A stretch of DNA of 64,000 nt from Variovorax sp. PMC12 (GTDB taxonomy: Bacteria > Pseudomonadota > Gammaproteobacteria > Burkholderiales > Burkholderiaceae_C). The notes under the pieces were generated by a model. It searched no databases and was not told the origin of the DNA. It saw only the letters and a list, made by a program, of their open reading frames with translations. Numbering within the stretch: the first letter of the stretch is position 1; each line of letters opens with the position of its first letter. Where the stretch lies: contig NZ_CP027773.1 of the NCBI RefSeq assembly GCF_003019815.1, forward strand, positions 3,932,501-3,996,500, in the 5' to 3' direction. The position numbers were made by a program, and so were the translations under genes. Positions 40,439 through 48,715 of this stretch are shown here, one piece after another.

Positions 40439-41593
40439 GTGGCTGACAAGGACCCCATACGCGTCGGCATCCTCTATTCGGAAACCGGCGTCACATCGAC
40501 CATCGGACTCTCGCAGCTGCAGGGCGCGTTGCTCGGCATCGAGGAGATCAACGCGGCAGGCGGCGTGGACGGCCGCGAGATCGTGGCGGTGCGCTACGAC
40601 CCGCAGTCCAACCCCGCGCGCTACGCCCAGCTTGCGGAAAAGCTGATCGTGCAGGACCGCGTGAACGTGATCTTCGGCTGCTACATGTCGAGCAGCCGCA
40701 AGGCGGTGATACCGGTCATAGAGAAGTGGAACAAGCTGCTGTTCTACCCCACGCTGTACGAGGGCTTCGAGTACTCGGGCAACGTGATCTACACCGGCGC
40801 GGCGCCCAACCAGAACAGCGTGCAGCTGGCGGAGTTCATGACCACGAACTTCGGCGCGCGGGTGTACCTGATCGGCTCCGACTACATCTACCCCTACGAG
40901 TCGAACCGCATCATGGGCGAGCTGGTGATGCAGCGCCCCGGCAGCGAGAAGCTGGGCGAGCGCTACGTGGCGCTGGACGCCGGCGAGCGAGACTACCGGG
41001 CCATCATGGACGACATCCGCGACAAGCGGCCCGACTTCATCTTCTCGACGGTGGTGGGCGACTCCACCGCGAGCCTGTACCGCGCGTATGCCGAGGCGGG
41101 CTTCGACCCGAAGACGATGCCGATCGCCAGCCTCACGACTTCGGAGGCGGAGATCTCTCAGATGGGCCACGGCGTGGCGACGGGGCATTTCACGGCGGCG
41201 CCGTATTTCCAGTCGATCGACTCGGCCGCGAACCGGCGCTGCCTGGCGATGCTGCGCGCGCGCTTCGGCGACGGCTGCGTGCCCAACCTGTGCTGGGAGG
41301 CTTCGTATTTCCAGATGCACATTTTTGCGAACGCCTACCGGCAGGCGGGGAGCGACGGCATCGCGGAGATTCTTCCGTACATCCTGGGCAGCGAGTTCGA
41401 TGCGCCGCAGGGGCTGGTGAAGATCGACCCGGCCAACCATCACACATGCCTGTACCCACGCATCGGGCGGGTCGACGCGCACGGGCAGTTCACCATCGTG
41501 CGGCAGGCGACGCGGGCGGTGTACCCGGATCCTTATCTGGTCACCCACTCGCTGGGCGACTGGACGGCCAAGCTGGATACGCTGGAGATCTAG
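40439..41593 (+). CDS. amiC: Amide sensor and negative regulator AmiC
   Basis: A 384-residue cytoplasmic protein with the fold of a periplasmic binding protein but no signal peptide, as in P. aeruginosa AmiC (385 residues). Shared blocks include GILYSETGVTSTI, FGCYMSSSRKAVIPV, LLFYPTLYEGFEYS, PNQNSVQLAEFM, GSDYIYPYESNRIMGEL and SLTTSEAEI. AmiC binds amides and, without an inducer, holds AmiR inactive. Start is GTG 40439, behind CAGGAG. It follows the VWA gene by 40 bp. The amiR gene is downstream but, unusually, separated by a 257-bp palindromic repeat. Confidence 0.93.
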   Translation: MADKDPIRVGILYSETGVTSTIGLSQLQGALLGIEEINAAGGVDGREIVAVRYDPQSNPARYAQLAEKLIVQDRVNVIFGCYMSSSRKAVIPVIEKWNKLLFYPTLYEGFEYSGNVIYTGAAPNQNSVQLAEFMTTNFGARVYLIGSDYIYPYESNRIMGELVMQRPGSEKLGERYVALDAGERDYRAIMDDIRDKRPDFIFSTVVGDSTASLYRAYAEAGFDPKTMPIASLTTSEAEISQMGHGVATGHFTAAPYFQSIDSAANRRCLAMLRARFGDGCVPNLCWEASYFQMHIFANAYRQAGSDGIAEILPYILGSEFDAPQGLVKIDPANHHTCLYPRIGRVDAHGQFTIVRQATRAVYPDPYLVTHSLGDWTAKLDTLEI

Positions 41594-41635
41594 GATGAAC
41601 TTCAGTTCCTCCATTTGTTGCTCCAGGAGGCATTC

Positions 41636-41892
41636 GGGGCGCGCTCACGCCGACGGGGTACCTTGCTCCGCGAATGTCCCCCGGCCTGCGGCCTCCTCCT
41701 TTATTTCGCTGCGCAAGGCACCCCATCGGCGTGATCGTCGGACAGAGCGCTGGTTGATCAACTGCGAACCAGCAGCGTGCCCTGTGCACAGGACACCGGG
41801 TGCTCCCCGCAGCGAAATAAAGGAGGAGGGGCGCAGCCCCGGGGGACATTCGCGGAGGGGAGCACCCGGCGGCCTGTGCACACACCCCGAAC
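41636..41892. repeat. Palindromic repeat, copy B (two units), between amiC and amiR
   Basis: A 257-bp element. Unit 1 (41644-41734) has arms of the CTCACGCCGACGGGGTACCTTGC type closing with GCAAGGCACCCCATCGGCGTGA. Its core is the reverse complement of the unit-2 core and has hairpin GGCC-TGC-GGCC. Unit 2 (41784-41881) has GTGCACAGG...CCTGTGCAC arms and hairpin GGGGC-GCA-GCCCC. The spacer resembles that of copies A and C but is more diverged (GCTGGTTGATCAACTGCGAACC). The element fills nearly the whole gap; I see no gene in it. Confidence 0.92.
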
Positions 41893-41908
41893 AAAAGAAG
41901 GCCTGAAA

Positions 41909-42559
41909 GTGGAAGGCACAGCCCCCAAACGGCACACCCTGCGCGTCACGCCGCCGCAGCTGAAAGAGCTGCGCCTGCTGAAGATCGCCGTGATCCACCC
42001 CGACGACAACGACGGCCGCCAACTCACGCAACAGCTGCAACGCATCGGCTGCCAGGTGCAGGCCTTCTGGCCGCCCGTGCAAGTCCTGCCCGAAGGCATC
42101 GACGTCGCCTTCATGGCGGTGCAGCCCGACTTCATCAACATGCGCTTCGAATGGACCAAGAGCGAAGACGCGCCGGCCATCATCGCGGTCGTCACCTACG
42201 AGAACCCGACCATCATCGAGGCCGTGCTGGAAATCGGCGCCAAGGCAGTTTTGCCTTCGCCGGTGCGTTCGTTCGGTCTGTTCTCGGCGCTGGTGGTGGC
42301 GCGCGAGGCGCACAAGGAGGCACGCTCGCTCGCCAAGCGGCTGCGCAAGGTCGAAGCCAAGCTGCTGGGCCAGCGCCGCATCGCCGAAGCCAAGGCCATC
42401 CTCATGAAGACGCACGACGTGTCCGAGGGCCAGGCCTACGACCTGATCCGCGACCAGGCCATGAGCAAGCGCACCACCACCGAAGAAATAGCGACCGCCA
42501 TCGTCAACGCCAACGAGATCCTCTCGCTGGGCATGCGCCCCAAGCCCGACGCGGGCTGA
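41909..42559 (+). CDS. amiR: Transcription antiterminator AmiR (ANTAR domain)
   Basis: A 216-residue RNA-binding regulator. The first part (about 28-125) is a pseudo-receiver domain (LLKIAVIHPDDNDGRQLTQQLQRIGCQVQ), then a coiled-coil helix and a C-terminal ANTAR domain (about 145-206, with AKAILMKTHDVSEGQAYDLIRDQAMSKRTTTEEIATAIV). ANTAR proteins bind dual hexaloop hairpins and prevent leader termination; the matching leader candidate is at 31930-32007. Start is GTG 41909, 8 bp after AGAAGG, directly behind the repeat. In P. aeruginosa amiC and amiR are adjacent and coupled; here the repeat breaks the coupling. It converges on a LysR gene. Confidence 0.93.
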   Translation: MEGTAPKRHTLRVTPPQLKELRLLKIAVIHPDDNDGRQLTQQLQRIGCQVQAFWPPVQVLPEGIDVAFMAVQPDFINMRFEWTKSEDAPAIIAVVTYENPTIIEAVLEIGAKAVLPSPVRSFGLFSALVVAREAHKEARSLAKRLRKVEAKLLGQRRIAEAKAILMKTHDVSEGQAYDLIRDQAMSKRTTTEEIATAIVNANEILSLGMRPKPDAG

Positions 42560-42574
42560 TCCACCAGGTTCGGC

Positions 42575-43465
42575 TCAGGCCTGGCGGAAGGCCGTCAGCA
42601 CCTTCAGCACGCTCAGCGTGGCGCCGTCGAGCGCCGCGTGCTGGCGGTGCGCGATGCCCACGCGCCGCGTGAGCCTGGGGCTCACCGGCAGGATCTGCAT
42701 GCGGTCGCCGCGCACGTTGTCGGTGCTCTGCTGCAGCGGCAGCAACGCCGCGCCATAGCCGGCCGCCACCAGGCTGCGGATGGCGGCGTCGTAGTTGAGC
42801 TCGATGCGCGCACGCGGCGCAAAACCCGCCTCGGCAAACCACTCCATCGTGAGCCGGTACATGTGCGTGGTGGCTTCGTTGAAGATCAGCGGCTGCGCCG
42901 CCAGCCAGGCCGGCGTGACGCGCTTCGGCGCCTTCCAGCGCGGGGGCACGAAGGCCATCATGGGCTGTTCGCACCACGGCGTGACGACGATGCCGCGCAC
43001 CGGCGGCTGCGGAATCGCGACCAGCCCGATGTCGAGCGTGCCGGCGGCCAGCCGCTCCATGGCCTCGTAGGAGCCGCGGATGCTCACCTCCACGTCGATG
43101 CCCGAATGCTCCGCGCCCAGCGCCTCCAGCACCTGCGGCAGCAGGTCGACCAGCACGCCGGTGGAGGTGCCCAGCCTCACCCGGCCGGTGCGGCCCTCGG
43201 CCTGGCGCTTGACGGCTTCCACGGCGTCGTCGGTGTCGCGCAGCAGCTTGCGCCCGCGCTCGACCAGTGCGGCGCCGGCGGCGGTCGGCGTGATGCGGCG
43301 GTTGCCGCGCACCACCAGCGGCGCCTCCAGCCGCGACTCGAGTTCGCTGATGTGCAGGCTCACCGTCGGCTGCGCCAGGTGCAGCGCCTTGGCCGCGGCC
43401 GAGAAGGTGCCGAGGTCGACGATGGCGATGAGGGTGCGCAGTTGGTCGAGGTTGAGTTGTCGCAT
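42575..43465 (-). CDS. LysR-family transcriptional regulator
   Basis: A 296-residue LysR regulator, winged helix at residues 1-60 (LDQLRTLIAIVDLGTFSAAAKALHLAQPTVSLHISELES) and an effector domain (LGTSTGVLVDLLPQVLE onward). I start it at 43465 (MRQLNLDQL), where the family begins, although the frame is open for 123 more codons upstream through the divergent DUF1127 gene. A perfect T-N11-A palindrome lies 34 bp upstream (43499-43513). It is divergent from the DUF1127 gene, a frequent arrangement in this group of bacteria. Effector is unknown. Confidence 0.9.
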   Translation of the reverse strand: MRQLNLDQLRTLIAIVDLGTFSAAAKALHLAQPTVSLHISELESRLEAPLVVRGNRRITPTAAGAALVERGRKLLRDTDDAVEAVKRQAEGRTGRVRLGTSTGVLVDLLPQVLEALGAEHSGIDVEVSIRGSYEAMERLAAGTLDIGLVAIPQPPVRGIVVTPWCEQPMMAFVPPRWKAPKRVTPAWLAAQPLIFNEATTHMYRLTMEWFAEAGFAPRARIELNYDAAIRSLVAAGYGAALLPLQQSTDNVRGDRMQILPVSPRLTRRVGIAHRQHAALDGATLSVLKVLTAFRQA

Positions 43466-43498
43466 CGGGTCGCCGTGTTGGGGGTGAAGGATCGCGCC

Positions 43499-43513
43499 AT
43501 CAGCAAAGCTGAT
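43499..43513. promoter_or_regulatory. LysR box ATCAGC-AAA-GCTGAT
   Basis: A perfect 6-3-6 palindrome containing the LysR-type T-N11-A frame (T43500, A43512). It lies 34 bp before the LysR start and 78 bp before the DUF1127 gene. One of the two best LysR-box candidates in the window by symmetry and position. Confidence 0.6.
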
Positions 43514-43590
43514 TGCAAGCCTCAGGATTCTCAACTTCCACAATATCACGCACCGCCGGAAGATGAGCGCTCCCAACCAAGGAGCCCATC

Positions 43591-43785
43591 GTGACCGCGC
43601 CGAAGCCATCGACTTTTCACCAACGCCTGATCCATGCCCTGCGCGGCTGGCGCCGCCGCGTGGTGAATCGCCGCCGCGCGCGCGCCGACATGCGGCACCT
43701 GGCCGGCATGAGCGAGCACGAGCTGCGTGACCTGGGCATCGGGCGCAGCGAAGTGCCGGAGCTGCTGGACCGCCACCGCTACTGA
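43591..43785 (+). CDS. DUF1127 (YjiS-like) small protein
   Basis: A 64-residue basic protein. The C-terminal half carries the DUF1127 signature (MRHLAGMSEHELRDLGIGRSEVPELL, about residues 34-59), preceded by an Arg-rich helix (GWRRRVVNRRRARADM). Members of this family are small regulators; in alphaproteobacteria some bind RNA and affect phosphate, carbon or arginine metabolism. Start is GTG 43591 with GGAG 7 bp upstream. It is divergent from the LysR gene, which may control it. Role here is unknown. Confidence 0.85.
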   Translation: MTAPKPSTFHQRLIHALRGWRRRVVNRRRARADMRHLAGMSEHELRDLGIGRSEVPELLDRHRY

Positions 43786-43842
43786 GCCGCTGCGGCGCTT
43801 TTTCTTCAGGTATCGCGCCGGTTTTGAGGTTCAATCCGGGGC

Positions 43843-45516
43843 GTGCCCAAGCCCTCTCTTCTCTCCATCGAACTCACTTCGCCGCAGTCGGTCAATGGCC
43901 GGCGCGCGGCTTTCCAGTCGCTCTGGCTGCTGGTGCGCATGCAGCACGCCCACGAAGCCGGCACCGGCGTCGTGCGGCTGGCCGACCTGCGCGGCGAAGT
44001 CTCCGACGCCAGCACGCTGCGCATGGTCGTGAGCCGCGCGTTCCGCGACTTCAAGGCCTGGAACATCGAGGTCGGCTGGGGCGAAGACACGCTGCGCGAG
44101 CCGCGCTTCCTGAATGCCGAGCGGCGCAGCCAGGGCCCGTTCTGGCTGCCGTCCGCCGAAGCCAGGCGCGTGCGCGTGCTGGTGGAAGGCCGCGCGGCCA
44201 CCGCCGCCGAGGTGGCGTCGTTCCTCGGCTTGCGCGCGCGCAAGTCGCAGGCCGCGGCCGGCTCGCCGCCGCCCGACGCGGTGCACCTGCAGGACGCGGC
44301 CTTCTGGAAGCAGCTGGTCGCCTCCCAGCAGGCGGCGCGGCAGGGCCGGCTGATGGCGCCGGTGGCCGGCATGAACGCCGGCGATGCGAGTGCCAGCGGC
44401 CAGCCGGCCAGCGCGCTCGAATCGATACGCCTGGCCGGCACGCTGGCCGCCACCGATTTCCAGCGCGCGCTGGTCACGCTCAACGAGGCCATGCTGTGGC
44501 GCCGGCTCGGCGACAACGAGCAGGCACGGCGCCGGCTGCAGGCGCTGAAGAAGCAGCGGCTGGCGCATCACGTGGCGGGCAACGACTACCTCGGCGCGAT
44601 GGAATGCATCGTCGCCGCATGGTGCGCCTACACCGCGCGCGACCTGCCGCTGGCGCAGTCGCTGCTGGGCGGCATGGCCGACGACGCGGCGCGCGGGCTG
44701 GTGCTGCGGCACCACCCCGACGTGCGCTTCGAGTGGTGCAACCTGTGGGCGCTGGTGTGCCGCTCGCGCGCGCTCGGGCTCTCGGCCGACGACAAGCCGG
44801 CCGCCGCGGCGCTCGCCGAAGAGTCGCTGCGCCGCTTCGGCGAGGCGCTGGCGGCGGCGTTCGAGTCGCATTCCTTCGACGCGGCGCAGCACGTGGCCGC
44901 CAACATGGGCATGGCCGCATGGCTGTTCGACCGCGTGGGCCTGTCGGACCTGCCCGCGCTCGCGCAGGACGGCAACACCGACACCACCCGCCGCGCAGTG
45001 CAGTGGATCGCCTTCTCCGAATGGCTGTGCGGCCACACCGACGGCCAGGGCCGCTCGGCGTGGAACGCGATCTACCTGATGCGCATCGCGCGCGGCCACT
45101 GCCGGCCCGAGAAACAGCCCACGCTTGCGCAGTTCCGCGCGCAGAAGCCGCTGGACCCGGCCGCCATGTCGAAGCTCGCGGGCCCGCTGGCCGATGCCTT
45201 CGACGCGACGAACTGGCCCGCGCGCTGGGTGCAGGTGGCGCAGGCGCGGCTGGCCGACCACCAGGCCGGCCGTCGCCGCTACCCGGGCCTGCAGCATTGC
45301 AGCCTGCTGTTCGAGCACGCCTGGTACGCCGCGCATGCCGGCGAACTGAAGGCCGCGGAGCAATCGCTCGCCCTGCTGCGCGAGGCGCTGCCGCAGCTGG
45401 TGCCGAGCGACCGCGCCTACTTCACCGAATCGTGGAACGACACGCTGCCGGCCGAACTGGTGCTGGAGGCAAAGCCGCCGCGCCGGCCGGCTGCGCGAAA
45501 GAAAAACGCGTCCTAG
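43843..45516 (+). CDS. Unknown 557-residue protein, possible wHTH plus helical repeats
   Basis: I do not recognise this protein. Residues about 25-75 (LWLLVRMQHAHEAGTGVVRLADL, SDASTLRMVVSRAFRDFKAWNIEVGWG) look like a winged helix of the transcriptional-regulator C-terminal type. The remainder, from about residue 150, is all-helical and Ala/Leu-rich with TPR-like spacing (NEAMLWRRLGDNEQARRRLQAL; HAWYAAHAGELKAAEQSLALLREAL). No signal peptide, membrane segment or catalytic motif is apparent. The basic tail RRPAARKKNAS ends it. GTG start at 43843. A zinc-ribbon membrane protein gene follows 16 bp later, so the two may form a unit. Confidence 0.7.
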   Translation: MPKPSLLSIELTSPQSVNGRRAAFQSLWLLVRMQHAHEAGTGVVRLADLRGEVSDASTLRMVVSRAFRDFKAWNIEVGWGEDTLREPRFLNAERRSQGPFWLPSAEARRVRVLVEGRAATAAEVASFLGLRARKSQAAAGSPPPDAVHLQDAAFWKQLVASQQAARQGRLMAPVAGMNAGDASASGQPASALESIRLAGTLAATDFQRALVTLNEAMLWRRLGDNEQARRRLQALKKQRLAHHVAGNDYLGAMECIVAAWCAYTARDLPLAQSLLGGMADDAARGLVLRHHPDVRFEWCNLWALVCRSRALGLSADDKPAAAALAEESLRRFGEALAAAFESHSFDAAQHVAANMGMAAWLFDRVGLSDLPALAQDGNTDTTRRAVQWIAFSEWLCGHTDGQGRSAWNAIYLMRIARGHCRPEKQPTLAQFRAQKPLDPAAMSKLAGPLADAFDATNWPARWVQVAQARLADHQAGRRRYPGLQHCSLLFEHAWYAAHAGELKAAEQSLALLREALPQLVPSDRAYFTESWNDTLPAELVLEAKPPRRPAARKKNAS

Positions 45517-45532
45517 ACTTCGGGGTCCGACC

Positions 45533-45880
45533 ATGCCCGACAACTCCCACGAACCCATCGACCTGGCCGCGCACCGCGAGCGCCGCGCCCGGCAGCAGCA
45601 ACAGCGTGCCGCGGAGCAGGCCACGCGCGACGCGGCCTCGGCGTCCGCGTCCGAACCGGGCCCCGGCGAAGTGCCCTGCATCCGCTGCGGCGAGCCGATC
45701 TTCGGCTACGTGCTGCGCTGCCCCTATTGCGGCGTGCATTTCAGCGGCCGTGCCGAAGACTTCGCGCCCAGGGAAGGCATGTCGCGGCGAACGAAGGCGC
45801 TGGTCGTGCTGGTTGCCGTGGCGCTGCTGCTGGCAGGCCTGAGTGACGACATCGCCGCCCTGTGGTGGCGCATGAAGTAA
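45533..45880 (+). CDS. Zinc-ribbon protein with C-terminal membrane anchor
   Basis: A 115-residue protein. A charged Arg/Gln-rich N-terminus (AHRERRARQQQQRAAEQ) is followed by a zinc ribbon with two CxxC pairs (CIRCG at about residue 49 and CPYCG at about 63), then a single hydrophobic helix near the C-terminus (ALVVLVAVALLLAGL, about 88-102). Probably tail-anchored in the inner membrane with the zinc ribbon in the cytoplasm. It lies directly behind the 557-residue unknown gene and converges on the LacI gene. Function is unknown. Confidence 0.78.
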   Translation: MPDNSHEPIDLAAHRERRARQQQQRAAEQATRDAASASASEPGPGEVPCIRCGEPIFGYVLRCPYCGVHFSGRAEDFAPREGMSRRTKALVVLVAVALLLAGLSDDIAALWWRMK

Positions 45881-45896
45881 GTCGCGTCGCCGCCCG

Positions 45897-46934
45897 TCAG
45901 CGCGGTGCGGCGGTCGACTGGCGCACCACCAGTTCCGGGCGCAGCACCACGGTCGATGCCGACATCGATCGGCCGTCGATCTCGTCGAACAGCATCTCCG
46001 CCGCGCGCCAGCCCAGTTCGCGGTGCGGCAGGCGGATGGTGGTGAGCGGCGGGTCGACCATGTCGACCAGCGGCATGTCGTTGTGGCCGGTGATGGAAAT
46101 GTCCTGCGGCACGCGCAGCCCGGCCGCGCGCAGCGCGTCGTAGGCGCCCAGCGCGACGAGGTCGTTGCAGCACACCACCGCCTGCGGGGCCGCGCCGGCA
46201 TCGAGCATCTGCTTCATGGCCAGCGCGCCGGCCTCGCGGCTGTAGCTCGCGCACTCGACCACGCGGAAGGGCTTCATGCGGTGGTCGCGCAGGGCCTGCT
46301 CCACGCCCAGCCGCCGGCCCACGCCGGTCGGGATGGTCTGCGGCCCCGCCAGGTGCGCGATGCGCTTGTGGCCGAGCGCCACCAGGTGGTCGACCGCGAG
46401 CTTCATCGCGAGACGGTCGTCGCTGACCACGGCCGGCAGGCGGCCGGTTTCATCGGCGCGGTTGACCAGCACGGCCGTCATGCCGGCCTTGGCGACGAAA
46501 TCGACCAGAGGGTCGTCGCGCGTGGCGGTGGCCATGACCACGCCGTCGACGCGCTGCGCGAGCATGCGCTCGAGCACCGGCCGCGCCAGTGCCGGGTCGG
46601 CCACGTTGGTGACGAACACGAAGTACCCGCGCGCCGCCGCGCTGGCCTCGATGCCCTGCAGGATCGGCGGGAACACCGCGTTGGTGATGTCGGGCACCAG
46701 CACGCCGATGGTGTGCGTGCGGCCCGTGCGCAATGCCGAGGCCGCGCGGTTGGGCCGGTAGCCCAGGCGCTGCGCCGCCTCCTCGACCACGCGCAGCACC
46801 TCGTCGCTGATGAGCGACCGCTTCTCGGGGCTGAGCGCGCGCGAGACAGTGGACACATGCACGCCGGCGGCACGCGCGACGTCGCGGATGGTGACGGTGC
46901 CGGAAGAAGGGGCAGTAGGCGGGCTGGTGCTCAT
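45897..46934 (-). CDS. LacI-family transcriptional regulator
   Basis: A 345-residue repressor-type regulator with the LacI helix-turn-helix at residues about 15-40 (VTIRDVARAAGVHVSTVSRALS), hinge helix (NRAASALRTGRTHTIGVLVPDI) and a sugar/small-molecule-binding core. I start at 46934; the frame runs on upstream through the operator. Two near-identical palindromic operators (46937-46952 and 47040-47055) sit in the divergent region before the intradiol dioxygenase gene. It probably represses itself and the catabolic cluster 47065-54043. Inducer is unknown, perhaps a ring-cleavage substrate or product rather than a sugar. Confidence 0.93.
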   Translation of the reverse strand: MSTSPPTAPSSGTVTIRDVARAAGVHVSTVSRALSPEKRSLISDEVLRVVEEAAQRLGYRPNRAASALRTGRTHTIGVLVPDITNAVFPPILQGIEASAAARGYFVFVTNVADPALARPVLERMLAQRVDGVVMATATRDDPLVDFVAKAGMTAVLVNRADETGRLPAVVSDDRLAMKLAVDHLVALGHKRIAHLAGPQTIPTGVGRRLGVEQALRDHRMKPFRVVECASYSREAGALAMKQMLDAGAAPQAVVCCNDLVALGAYDALRAAGLRVPQDISITGHNDMPLVDMVDPPLTTIRLPHRELGWRAAEMLFDEIDGRSMSASTVVLRPELVVRQSTAAPR

Positions 46935-46936
46935 TG

Positions 46937-46952
46937 GTGCAAACGATTGTCG
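46937..46952. promoter_or_regulatory. LacI operator, repressor-proximal copy
   Basis: GTGCAAACGATTGTCG matches 13 of 16 positions of the perfect site at 47040. It sits 3 bp upstream of the LacI start codon, where binding would block the gene's own expression. Confidence 0.65.
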
Positions 46953-47039
46953 CGGAGGCGGCCGGCCTCGGGTGTCAATGCTTCCCTCAGGGTCTGCCGG
47001 AAACCTCCATTTTACTTTTCGGCAAATCTGGCTAATATC

Positions 47040-47055
47040 GTGCAAACGATTGCAC
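47040..47055. promoter_or_regulatory. LacI operator, perfect palindrome
   Basis: GTGCAA-ACGA-TTGCAC, perfect 6-bp arms with the central CG typical of LacI-family operators. It ends 9 bp before the intradiol dioxygenase start and so covers the transcription or translation start of the catabolic cluster. Centre-to-centre distance to the other copy is 103 bp, compatible with looping. Confidence 0.8.
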
Positions 47056-47064
47056 AAATCCACC

Positions 47065-47931
47065 ATGAACATCGCCACCTCCCCCGACTCGGTGCTGGGC
47101 CATGTGCTCGACGCCATGAAGCACACGCCCGACCCGCGGCTGCGCACAGTGATGGAGGCTGTCACGCGCCACCTGCACGCGCTGGTGCAGGAAGTGAAAC
47201 TGACGGAAGACGAGTTCGAGCAGGCGCTCGAATTCATCGTCGCCATCGGCCATGCCACGGGCGAGACCAAGAACGAAGTGGTGCTGGCGGCGGACATCCT
47301 GGGTGTGTCGACCGTGGTCGCGCTGCAGAACAACCAGGACCCGCACGGCGAATCGCCCGCCGCGCTGCTCGGGCCGTTCTGGCGGGCGAATGCACCGGCC
47401 TGCGCGCCGGGCGACAACATCGCGCGCTCGGGCACGCCCGGCACGCCGCTCGAAGTGACGGGCACGGTGCGCGACCAAGAGGGCCGGCCGGTGGCCGGCG
47501 CCACGGTCGACGTGTGGCAGGCCTCGCCCGTCGGCCTCTATGAAAACCAGGACCCGTCGCAGGAGGACATGAACCTGCGCGGCCGCTTCACCACCGACGC
47601 CGAAGGACGCTTCCATTTCCGCAGCGTGCGACCGGCCGGCTACCCGGTGCCGACCGACGGGCCCTGCGGCGTGCTGCTGCGCGCGCAGCAGCGCCACCCC
47701 AACCGGCCCGCGCACCTGCACTTCATGGTGAGCAAGCCCGGCCACAAGGTGCTGATCACGCAGGTGTTCGCAGACGACGACGAGAACCTGGAAAGCGACC
47801 CGACCTTCGGCGTGACGCGCAGGCTGATCGGGCGCTTCGCGCTGGCGCCTGATGGCAAGAGCGCGTCGATGCACCACGACTTCGAACTCGAACCCGGCGA
47901 AATGAAATTCCCGCGCCCCCCGATTCCCTGA
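47065..47931 (+). CDS. Intradiol ring-cleavage dioxygenase (hydroxyquinol type)
   Basis: A 288-residue Fe(III) dioxygenase that opens a catechol-type ring between its hydroxyls. The four iron ligands are visible: Tyr159 (GLYENQ), Tyr193 (AGYPVP), His217 and His219 (RPAHLHF). An N-terminal dimerisation domain (1 to about 90) precedes it, and LLGPFWRANAP plus VDVWQASPVG resemble hydroxyquinol 1,2-dioxygenases more than catechol 1,2-dioxygenases. Cleavage of hydroxyquinol would give maleylacetate. First gene of the LacI-controlled cluster, with the operator just upstream; an SDR and a BKACE enzyme follow. Confidence 0.88.
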   Translation: MNIATSPDSVLGHVLDAMKHTPDPRLRTVMEAVTRHLHALVQEVKLTEDEFEQALEFIVAIGHATGETKNEVVLAADILGVSTVVALQNNQDPHGESPAALLGPFWRANAPACAPGDNIARSGTPGTPLEVTGTVRDQEGRPVAGATVDVWQASPVGLYENQDPSQEDMNLRGRFTTDAEGRFHFRSVRPAGYPVPTDGPCGVLLRAQQRHPNRPAHLHFMVSKPGHKVLITQVFADDDENLESDPTFGVTRRLIGRFALAPDGKSASMHHDFELEPGEMKFPRPPIP

Positions 47932-47950
47932 ACCAACTCCCCCTATCGAT

Positions 47951-48715
47951 ATGAGCTTCGATCCTGTCTCCAGACTCGACGGCAAGGTCGCCGTCATCAC
48001 CGGCGGCCTCGGTGCCATCGGCTATGCCACGGCCACGCGCCTGGCCGCGCTCGGCGCCACCTGCGTGCTGCTGCACCGCAAGGGCGACGACGCAGCGGCG
48101 CGCGCGGCCGCCCTGCCCTCGGCCAACGGCCAGCGCCATGCGGCGATCCGCGCCGACATCGTCGACTCGGCGAGCCTCGTGGCCGCCGCCGCCGAGGTGC
48201 AGGCCACGCACGGGCGCTGCGACATCCTCGTCAACAGCGCGGGCCACACGCAGCCGGTGCCGGCCGCCGACCTGGACGCGCTGACCGACGAGCTCATCGA
48301 CGACATCGTGCGCGCCAACTTCCGCGGCGTGTTCGCCACCATCCGCGCCTTCGCGCCGATGCTCAAGGCCAGCGGCGACGCGCTGGTGGCCAACATCTCG
48401 TCCATCGCGGGCTTCACGGGCGTGGGCAGCAACCTGGCCTACGTGGCGGCCAAGGCCGGGCTCGACGTGGTCGGCGACGCGCTGGCCAAGACACTGGCAC
48501 CTGCCGTGCGCGTGGTGTCGGTGTCGCCGGGCGCGGTGGAGTCGGGCTTCGTGCCCGGGCGCGGCGCGGAGTTCGCCAGCAAGATGGCCAGCACCACGCC
48601 GCTCGGCCGCATCGGCAAGCCAGACGACGTGGCGGCCACGGTCGAGGCGCTGGCCACCACCCTGCGCTTCGTCACGGGCACGCGCATCGTGGTCGACGGA
48701 GGACGCCACCTGTGA
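47951..48715 (+). CDS. Short-chain dehydrogenase/reductase
   Basis: A 254-residue classical SDR. Cofactor motif TGGLGAIGYA (residues about 17-26), NSAG block (NSAGHTQP), the catalytic Ser of ISSIAG and the YVAAK motif are present, and the C-terminal GTRIVVDGGRHL is typical. It would oxidise an alcohol or reduce a ketone with NAD(P). Nineteen bp separate it from the dioxygenase gene and its stop overlaps the BKACE start, so it works in the same pathway. One possibility is a maleylacetate-reductase-like step; that is inference. Confidence 0.9.
   Translation: MSFDPVSRLDGKVAVITGGLGAIGYATATRLAALGATCVLLHRKGDDAAARAAALPSANGQRHAAIRADIVDSASLVAAAAEVQATHGRCDILVNSAGHTQPVPAADLDALTDELIDDIVRANFRGVFATIRAFAPMLKASGDALVANISSIAGFTGVGSNLAYVAAKAGLDVVGDALAKTLAPAVRVVSVSPGAVESGFVPGRGAEFASKMASTTPLGRIGKPDDVAATVEALATTLRFVTGTRIVVDGGRHL

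Noticed and set aside
42575..43834. A longer LysR with a 123-residue N-terminal extension
   Set aside because: The extension is antisense to the DUF1127 gene and has an Arg/Ala-rich low-complexity sequence. The conserved LysR N-terminus begins at 43465 with a LysR box just upstream.
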